Assembly: GCA_937944175.1 (NCBI GenBank)
Contig: CALDZW010000116.1
Location: forward strand, 1 to 6,533
Direction: 5' to 3'
Length of the DNA stretch: 6,533 bases
Source: an uncultured Candidatus Altimarinota bacterium
Lineage (GTDB): Bacteria; Patescibacteriota; Gracilibacteria; BD1-5; UBA6164
In this document: piece after piece, positions 1-5,037 of the stretch
How the letters are laid out: each line of letters opens with the position of its first letter
Position numbering within the stretch: the stretch's first letter is position 1
Program-made: the position numbers and the translations under genes
The notes under the pieces: model-generated
What the model was told of the DNA's origin: nothing
The model's database searches: none
Seen by the model: only the letters and a program-made list of their open reading frames with translations

Positions 1-1
1 A

Positions 2-316
2 GTTCATGATGGATATAATGTATTGCAAGCTCTGACTACTGAAGTAGTATTCACAGCGCTATTTATATTTGTCATCTTTGGAGCAACCGCAAAAAAAGCT
101 CTCTGAGACTTTGCTTGAATTGCTATTGGTCTCGCCCTTACTATGATTCATATTGTAACTATCCCCATTACTAATACTTCAGTAAATCCTGCCAGAAGTT
201 TTGGTCCTGCACTTATTAATGGTGATTTCACCAATTTCTGGATTTTTGTTATATGACCACTCTTATGAGCGACTATTGCTGTTGGTCTCTGGTATATGAT
301 AAAAGGGAAAAAATAA
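2..316 (+). CDS. aqpZ: Aquaporin Z-type water channel (5'-partial, C-terminal 104 residues)
   Basis: C-terminal part of a major intrinsic protein (MIP) family channel in the inner membrane, carrying water across the cell envelope. The visible 104 residues hold the end of the periplasmic loop, three hydrophobic helices (about 14-30, 37-55 and 79-98) and the second NPA half-helix, NPARS at 62-66. The stretch IPITNTSVNPARSFGPAL is very close to the E. coli AqpZ signature. The selectivity-filter residues His50, Thr59 and Arg65 have the same spacing as AqpZ His174, Thr183 and Arg189, so a water-selective pore rather than a glycerol facilitator is expected. TGA encodes glycine at residues 35, 39, 85 and 89 (for example VIGPLLGA). 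The first NPA motif and the N-terminus lie outside the window. The gene ends in TAA just before a hairpin terminator. Confidence 0.93.
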
Positions 317-335
317 ATACTCTATTGAAAAACAC

Positions 336-372
336 AAAAAATAACAACTACTACTAAGTTGTTATTTTTTTT
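336..372 (+). terminator. Rho-independent terminator of the aquaporin gene, bidirectional in form
   Basis: A perfect 13-bp stem (336-348 pairs with 358-370) with a 9-nt loop, and A- and T-tracts on either side, lies 19 nt after the aquaporin stop. Because both flanks are A/T tracts it can also stop transcription from the minus strand, where the convergent gene ends inside the loop (TAG complementary to 354-356). Confidence 0.85.
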
Positions 373-845
373 CAGTATCACCTTATAGGATGAAACACAA
401 ATGAATCAAATCATGAACCATATTTTCAATAATCAATTCAAAATTGGTAGCTCCAAGGATCAAGATACACTTTTCTATCATCAATAGTAATACATAAATA
501 TTGATGGATGGTAATAAACTATGTGTGTGTACATCTTAATACAATGTCTTTCTCTGAAAAGAGAGAGCTTTTAACAAGAATAATTCTAAGGATATAATTC
601 ATTGTTGTACAATGCATATATCATTTAGAGTTTATTATTGTATGAATATTTTTTTGAAATATTCTTGAAAAATGGGAGAATAATTGAATTCTATTTCATC
701 ACCAATTACTAACAATATACAGGAAACATTTTTTTATAAAGTCTTCTTTATCTGAACTTCGCTGTTGTAATTCAACAATGGTATCTAAAAGATCTTCTGG
801 AATAGTTTCAGGAATTTGTAACTTATGAAATAAGTTTGGTATCAT
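354..845 (-). pseudogene. Transglutaminase-fold-like small protein, interrupted by one in-frame TAG
   Basis: In code 25 the minus strand reads in one frame from ATG (845-843) to TAG (356-354), 164 codons, except for a TAG at codon 109 (521-519). The first 108 codons give a protein-like sequence with GYMHCTTMN around Cys79. After the TAG the frame continues as IHQYLCITIDD and VYLDPWSY, with His114 and Asp129. The order Cys, His, Asp, with His before a beta-like stretch ending in LDPW, resembles the catalytic core of transglutaminase-like cysteine proteins. This assignment is pattern-based and tentative, and no signal peptide is seen. Because reading frame and motif spacing survive the TAG, the likeliest causes are a recent point mutation (for example TGG or CAG to TAG), a sequencing error, or readthrough. 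TGA encodes Gly at eight places. The last codons run into the shared terminator. Confidence 0.6.
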
Positions 846-851
846 ACGTAT

Positions 852-880
852 AAAAAAAGAGCTATAAAAATAAACTCTTT
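852..880 (-). terminator. Weak hairpin terminator downstream of the DUF937 gene
   Basis: On the minus strand AAAGAG (880-875) can pair with CTCTTT (861-856) around a 13-nt loop, and the T run continues to 852. It lies 22 nt past the DUF937 stop. The stem is only 6 bp and A/T-rich, so efficiency is uncertain. Confidence 0.45.
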
Positions 881-882
881 CT

Positions 883-910
883 ATTATATGTTGAAATTAT
901 TATTATCCAA
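883..910 (-). promoter_or_regulatory. Sigma70-like promoter for the transglutaminase-like gene
   Basis: Minus strand: TTGGAT (910-905), 16-nt spacer, then a perfect TATAAT (888-883). The -35 box overlaps the stop codon of the upstream DUF937 gene. Transcription would begin near 876, about 30 nt before the ATG at 845 and within the left arm of the 852-880 hairpin, so this promoter's own transcripts should not form the terminator. Confidence 0.5.
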
Positions 911-1457
911 AAAATTTCTTTTTAAGCATATTGAATCACATTCCCATAAGGTCATCACTAATCTTTCCATCTCAATCCTTATCAAGAAATTTTTCTAGGA
1001 TATTTTGATGTTGAGTTTCAGAACCAAGCAGACCGGCTACATCAACTCCACTTGATTGTGCTTCTCATAATTTTCCCATAAGCATTGGAGCAAGTACTTT
1101 CATTAAACCACCTGCTTGATCATTACTAATTCCTGCTTTTGCTGCTACAGCTTGAGCGACATTTTCCTGATTTCAACCAAGTAAATGTCCAAGAATTCCT
1201 GCTCATTCTCATGCATCAGGGTTACCAGCTAATTCTCAAATCTTATCAAAAATTCACCCATTATGATTTTTTGCTGCACTTGTAAGAGCTTGTGCTCATT
1301 CCGGTGAACTTGCATTCTTTGATAATGCTCACATAAGTAATGGCAATGCTCAAGAGATAGCTGATCAAGCTTGATCTCAACTTAGTCACATTTTAGAACT
1401 AATTTCTCACATAACTTTATCAGTCATAGCATCAGTTATCATTTTAGTTAAGTCCAT
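903..1457 (-). CDS. DUF937/YidB-family protein with C-terminal DxDxDG loop
   Basis: A 184-residue protein of the DUF937 (YidB-like) family; the molecular function of the family is not established. Family features are the N-terminal helix, the Gly/Ala-rich segment SAISGALPLLMGALSKNA (32-49), the segment GELAGNPDAGEGAGILGHLLG (74-94) followed by helices containing GLMKVLAPMLMGKLGE, and the closing FLDKDGDGKISDDLMGMG (157-174). The last holds an acidic loop with Asp159, Asp161, Asp163 and Gly164, as in calcium-binding EF-hand or dockerin loops. Position 12 of the loop is Leu rather than Glu, so metal binding is unproven. Many DUF937 proteins carry this tail. No signal peptide or membrane helix is evident. 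TGA encodes most of the glycines. The ATG sits 7 nt after a good -10 box and has no Shine-Dalgarno sequence. Confidence 0.85.
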
Positions 1458-1464
1458 AATAGTT

Positions 1465-1493
1465 ATATTACAATATAAAAATGTCACTTTCAA
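1465..1493 (-). promoter_or_regulatory. Promoter of the DUF937 gene, probably giving a leaderless mRNA
   Basis: Minus strand: TTGAAA (1493-1488), 17-nt spacer, TAATAT (1470-1465). The ATG begins at 1457, only 7 nt beyond the -10 box, so the usual transcription start would fall at or next to the A of the start codon. No purine-rich ribosome binding site could fit. Confidence 0.55.
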
Positions 1494-1523
1494 AGATTAT
1501 GTTTTTTTTATTATTTTGCAAAT

Positions 1524-1958
1524 CTATAAACTTCGCAAAATAGCTTCCATTTCTGCTTCATCCTCTTTTTTACTCTGTTTCTTATCCATTTCTAATTGTT
1601 CATTAAATGTTCTCTTTTTTTCAGAACTTTCAAATTTTTGAGCACTCTCATGAAGCTGAGATATCAAGTTAAAGCTATACTCAATAATTTTTTCTCCCTT
1701 TTGAACCTGAGTGAGTTGTTGCTGAATAAATGTGTAAAAATTTTTATTTGAATATATATGATCAAGATGAACTCAAAAATTATCTATATCCTCTCTCGGA
1801 ATGTAGCTTGTTTGTGTTTCAATCCATCCATACAGAAATGTTATCACTTCTTTTGGGAATAACTGTACTGTTTCACATCTTTTTAATGCGCTTTTAAAAG
1901 TATCCTTATAGGTATTTATATTGAGATCTGATCTTTTGAAAAATTGGGTCTGAACCAT
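1524..1958 (-). CDS. Hypothetical protein, third gene of the ackA run
   Basis: A 144-residue protein that I do not recognise. It starts at ATG (1958-1956), 11 nt after the stop of the yggS-like gene, and ends in TAG. A single TGA codon (residue 63, in DNFGVHLDH) is read as Gly; with TGA as stop it would look like a 61-residue fragment. The N-terminal half is mixed and contains a hydrophobic/aromatic patch (FLYGW, about residue 41). The C-terminal third (about residues 100-144) is rich in Glu, Lys and Gln and probably forms a charged helix or coiled coil. No signal peptide or transmembrane segment is seen, so it is probably cytoplasmic. AAGG lies close to the ATG, the nearest thing to a Shine-Dalgarno sequence in this window, but its 2-nt spacing is too short to be convincing. 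The 11-nt gap suggests cotranscription with ackA and yggS. Confidence 0.75.
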
Positions 1959-1969
1959 AGCCTTATTTT

Positions 1970-2599
1970 TTATATTACTAAACTCTTCCCTACTCTAATT
2001 ATCTCAATTCCCTCTTCTATTGCAATTTTATAATCTCTTGAAGTTCCAGCAGAGATAAGTCCATTAGGAAGATATTGATTCCTTATCTTTTTCAAAAATC
2101 TAAACTCCTCCCTTCTTTCTTCATCATTACATTCTGATTTTCATATAGCTGAAAATCCTACAAGGCTAATATTCTCAGTCTCATCAATAGCTGCAATGAA
2201 TTCTGGGATTTTGCTTTGATGTATACCTCAATTTTTATGTTCATCAATATGCATCTGAATAAATACTTTTATCCAATTTGATTGTTTAGAGCATATTTCA
2301 TCAATCTTTCTTACTTGCTTGAGATTATCCAGTGAATGAATGGTAGAACAATATGCAAGAATATGTTTTATTTCTTTTGTCTGAATATTTCAAATAAAAT
2401 GAGTTCATTCTCTTTCAAGATTTTTTTCTTTCAAACTAGATATTCGATTTTCTCATAATCAGATTAAAATATTTTTCTCTTCATCTGAAAATTGTTCAAG
2501 TAATTCTATAGTTTCTTGAGTATTCCAATATTTAGTGACTGCTAATAATTTTGATTCTGATGCCATAAATTCTGATAGTAATTTTTTGTTTAGTTTCAT
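1970..2599 (-). CDS. yggS: YggS/PLPBP-family pyridoxal phosphate-binding homeostasis protein
   Basis: A 209-residue protein of the YggS/PROSC (COG0325) family, a single-domain TIM-barrel protein that binds pyridoxal 5'-phosphate through a Schiff base and helps balance B6 vitamers and amino/keto acid pools, without known enzymatic activity. Motifs in order: LLAVTKYW with the PLP lysine at Lys23; GLGENRISSLKEK (47-59), matching the family GEN-Y/R-x-QE motif; HFIGNIQTKE (67-76); TIHSLD (86-91); VFIQMHID; LVGFSAIG (146-153); and the phosphate-binding ISAGTSRDYKIAI (182-194), followed by RVGKSLVI in place of the usual RVG-x-xIFG. It is slightly shorter than typical members (about 220-235 residues). 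Several conserved glycines are TGA codons, including those in GLGENR and FIGNIQ. It starts 11 nt after the acetate kinase stop and lacks a Shine-Dalgarno sequence, which suggests translation linked to the upstream gene. Confidence 0.92.
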
Positions 2600-2610
2600 A
2601 ATGTATGATA

Positions 2611-3792
2611 TTAATGAAGTAATGCTTCAACCTCTCTTTTTATCATCAACTCTTCATTAGTAGGGAGTACAAAGAGTTCAACTGGTGAGTACTGTGTAGT
2701 AATGACTTGTTCTTCTCATCTAAAATCATTTTTATCTTGATCAAATACCACTCAGCAGAATGCCAATCTTTCAGCTATTTTTTTCCTGATAGAGGGTGAG
2801 TTTTCTAATACTCATGCAGTAAATACTATTGCATCTAATCAACCCAGATCAGCAATATATGCTCAAATAAATCGAACAATTCTTGATATATAAATTTCTA
2901 AAGCCAATTCAAACTGTGTATCTCATGATTTGATTCATTCCTCTACATCTTTAAGATTTCATGACATTCATCAAGTAAGTCAAAGCATTCATGATTCTCT
3001 GTTAATCAAATGCCTCAATTCATTAGCACTCAACTCTTCTTTTTCTTGAAGAAATAATACAACTCAAGGATCAATATCTCCAGCACGTGTTCACATGACC
3101 AAACCATCAACTGGAGTAAATCACATTGAAGTATTTATACATTTTCAGTTTTTGATGGCTGATAAGCTGGCTCAATTTCATATGTGACACGTGATGACAT
3201 TTTCAAATTGTTTTCATACTATCTCTGTAAGTCTTTCAGATACAAATTGATGTGAAATCCCATGGAATCAATACTTTCTAATTTTATATTTCTTGTAATA
3301 TTTCTTTGGAATAGCATATAAATAATTACTTTCAGGGAGTGTTTGATGAAATGCTGTGTCAAATACAGCAACATGAGGGACTTCTCCAAATAGTTCTTGA
3401 GCTCATTCAATACATAATAGATTTATTGGATTATGAAGTGATGCAATAATACTACACTCCTCAATTTTATCTTTCACATTATTATCAATAATCACTGGTT
3501 TAGAAAAAAAATCACCTCAATGAACAACTCTGTGTCAGACTGCATGTATTCAATCATTTTCAAATATAAATCATTTTTCTTCTAAAATTGAGTATATTCT
3601 TCATAATGCCTGCTTATGATTTACAACTTCTGTTACATTTCTTGAAGACTGTTCTCACTCTACTATTGCTATTTCACTATTAACTTCTCAGATATTATTA
3701 ATTGCCCCTCATAATTTTTCATCATTTCATACACTATTAAACACACTAAATTTTAACGATGAACTTCAACCATTTAATACAAGAATATACAT
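2611..3792 (-). CDS. ackA: Acetate kinase
   Basis: A 393-residue cytoplasmic acetate/propionate kinase (ASKHA fold) that interconverts acetyl phosphate plus ADP and acetate plus ATP. Length is normal for the family. Recognisable motifs: VLNGGSSSLKF (5-15) with Asn7, Ser10 and Ser12; GHRVVHGGD (86-94) with substrate Arg88; the HNP motif at His120; VAVFDTAFHQTLP (141-153) with catalytic Asp145; YGFHGISH (174-181); HIGNGASLSAI (203-213); TSMGFTPVDGLVMGTRAGDIDP (221-242) with transition-state Arg236; FTAGVLENS (324-332); and LPTNEELMIKRE (376-387). FTAGVLENS replaces the more common FTAGIGENS, and HGISH the usual HGTSH. By my count about 31 of 39 glycines are TGA, many at invariant sites, which makes this the clearest proof of UGA-Gly in the window. 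It is the first gene of the ackA-yggS-hypothetical run. No phosphotransacetylase gene is adjacent. Confidence 0.97.
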
Positions 3793-3826
3793 GTGTTTTT
3801 TGCAAATAAAAGTAAATAATAAGGCC

Positions 3827-3853
3827 AGTATATTGAGCAAAAGTTAAAAACAA
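3827..3853 (-). promoter_or_regulatory. Possible ackA promoter
   Basis: Minus strand: a good -10, TATACT (3832-3827), lies 34 nt upstream of the ackA ATG and would give a leader of about 28 nt. The -35 is poor: TTGTTT (3853-3848) with a 15-nt spacer, or TATTGT (3855-3850) with 17 nt. The region overlaps an inverted repeat, so an activator or repressor may act here. Confidence 0.35.
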
Positions 3854-3862
3854 TACTTTTGC
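3837..3862. promoter_or_regulatory. Operator-like inverted repeat between divergent promoters
   Basis: GCAAAAGT (3837-3844) and ACTTTTGC (3855-3862) form perfect 8-bp arms around a 10-nt A/T-rich centre. The palindrome covers the -35 region of ackA and lies 5 nt upstream of the -35 box facing mltG. It has no adjacent T-tract, so a protein-binding site is more likely than a terminator. No regulator is encoded in the window. Confidence 0.35.
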
Positions 3863-3867
3863 AAAAC

Positions 3868-3896
3868 TTGACAATAAATTTTTATACTATTGTAAT
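3868..3896 (+). promoter_or_regulatory. Sigma70-like promoter upstream of mltG
   Basis: A perfect TTGACA (3868-3873), 17-nt spacer and TGTAAT (3891-3896) give a near-consensus promoter with a leader of roughly 60 nt. A second -10-like TATAAT at 3947-3952, without a good -35, lies 12 nt before the ATG and could start an almost leaderless transcript. Confidence 0.6.
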
Positions 3897-3964
3897 GATA
3901 AAATAAATTTGCGCTTCAAAAAAAACTTACTAAAATTCAAGCTGATTATAATTAATATACATAT

Positions 3965-5005
3965 ATGTCTGAAGAAAAAAAGCCAAGTATTATTTTTAGG
4001 TTATTCAAACTCCTCATATGGATATGATTAATTTGATGAATAATTGTATATAACAAATTTTCAAATTTTGAAAATATTGTCTTAACTGACAAAACTAAAA
4101 GTGTGACTATTCAAAAGTGAGAAACATTCAGAAGTCTTGACTCAAAATTTCTTTGAGAAGATTGAAACAAGCTTATTGATAAAACGTACCTAAAAGCATA
4201 TTTAAAAATAAATCCTCCAAGCTATGAATTACAGGCTTGAGAATACAAAATAGCTAAAGATACAAAAATTTCTAATCTCTACAGCCAATTAGAAAAACCT
4301 ATTGAAGCAAAAGAAGAAAATATCACCTTTCTTGAGTGATGGAACATCTTTGACATGGATGAATATCTTACTAATAAAGAAATGATTGAGGAATGAGCCT
4401 TCATTAAATATGCAAGAGTATGATTTGAATGACTCAGAGTAAAATACCCTTTTCTTGAAAAAGCTCTTACACTTGAATGATTCCTCTATCCAGATACGTA
4501 TACGGTTAATATGAATAAATTTAACCCTGAATACCTGTCAATTAAAATGCTTGATAATTTTGAAACAAAAATATATGAACCTCTCCTTATGAAAGAAAGT
4601 AAAGAAGAAATTGTAAATATTATAAATTTAGCTTCTATAGTTGAAAAAGAAGAAAGAAACAAAGAAGAACGTCCTAATGTTGCTGCTATACTTAAGAAAA
4701 GACTTAACAATGATTGGATGATCGGAGCAGATATTACTGTATGTTATCCTCATGACCTTACTTCGGAAGAGTGTAAACTAGTAGTAACAGAATATATAGC
4801 AGAAGTCAATGATTATAATACCAGGACAAAAAAAGGACTCCCAAAAACTCCAATTGGAAATCCTCACTCATCAGCTGTTGATGCTGTGGTAAATTCACCA
4901 GAAACTAAATACTGGTTCTATCTCCATAATACCAGTACTGGAAAAATCTACTATGCTATTACCAATGCAGAGCATGAATATAATAAAGCAAATTACATGA
5001 GATAA
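3965..5005 (+). CDS. mltG: Endolytic murein transglycosylase MltG (YceG-like)
   Basis: A 346-residue inner-membrane lytic transglycosylase that cuts nascent peptidoglycan glycan strands and so sets their length. It has a short cytoplasmic N-terminus with basic residues, one transmembrane helix (about 11-29, then YNKF) and an extracytoplasmic YceG domain. Within this are a LysM-like segment (about 46-110, with VTIQKGETF), LEGFLYPDTY (170-179), the catalytic motif LASIVEKEE (222-230) with Glu227 matching E. coli Glu218, MIGADITVCY (252-261) corresponding to the usual LQ(T/S)DPTV-Y, and YNTRTKKGLPKTPIGNPHSSAV (284-305). The N-terminal half contains many TGA-Gly codons, including Gly172 of LEGFLYPDTY; the last 164 codons contain none. 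With TGA as stop the gene would be wrongly annotated as a fragment starting at 4511. It is transcribed divergently from ackA and has no Shine-Dalgarno sequence. Confidence 0.95.
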
Positions 5006-5037
5006 AAAATAGATGACCACATGTCGTCTATTTTTTT
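5004..5037 (+). terminator. Bidirectional Rho-independent terminator between mltG and the convergent gene
   Basis: A 14-bp stem (5004-5017 with 5023-5036, one U-G wobble) with a 5-nt loop is flanked by an A-tract on the left and a 7-T run on the right. It starts within the mltG TAA stop codon. The minus-strand gene also ends inside it, at TAG complementary to 5028-5030. Confidence 0.88.

Noticed and set aside
390..497. Plus-strand 35-codon frame starting ATGAAACACAAATGA
   Set aside because: It lies antisense to the conserved second half of the transglutaminase-like gene, has no family features and is short enough to arise by chance.
1513..1541. Inverted repeat ATTTTGC/GCAAAAT at the end of the 144-residue gene as a terminator of the ackA run
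   Set aside because: The 7-bp stem is followed on the minus strand by A-rich rather than T-rich sequence and has a 15-nt loop, so it does not fit an intrinsic terminator.
3219..3410. Minus-strand open frame of 63 codons
   Set aside because: It overlaps acetate kinase on the same strand in another frame, and ackA carries clear motifs here.
4486..4710. Minus-strand hydrophobic 74-codon frame
   Set aside because: It is antisense to the MltG catalytic region, and its Ser/Leu-rich sequence is the complement of Glu/Lys-rich codons.
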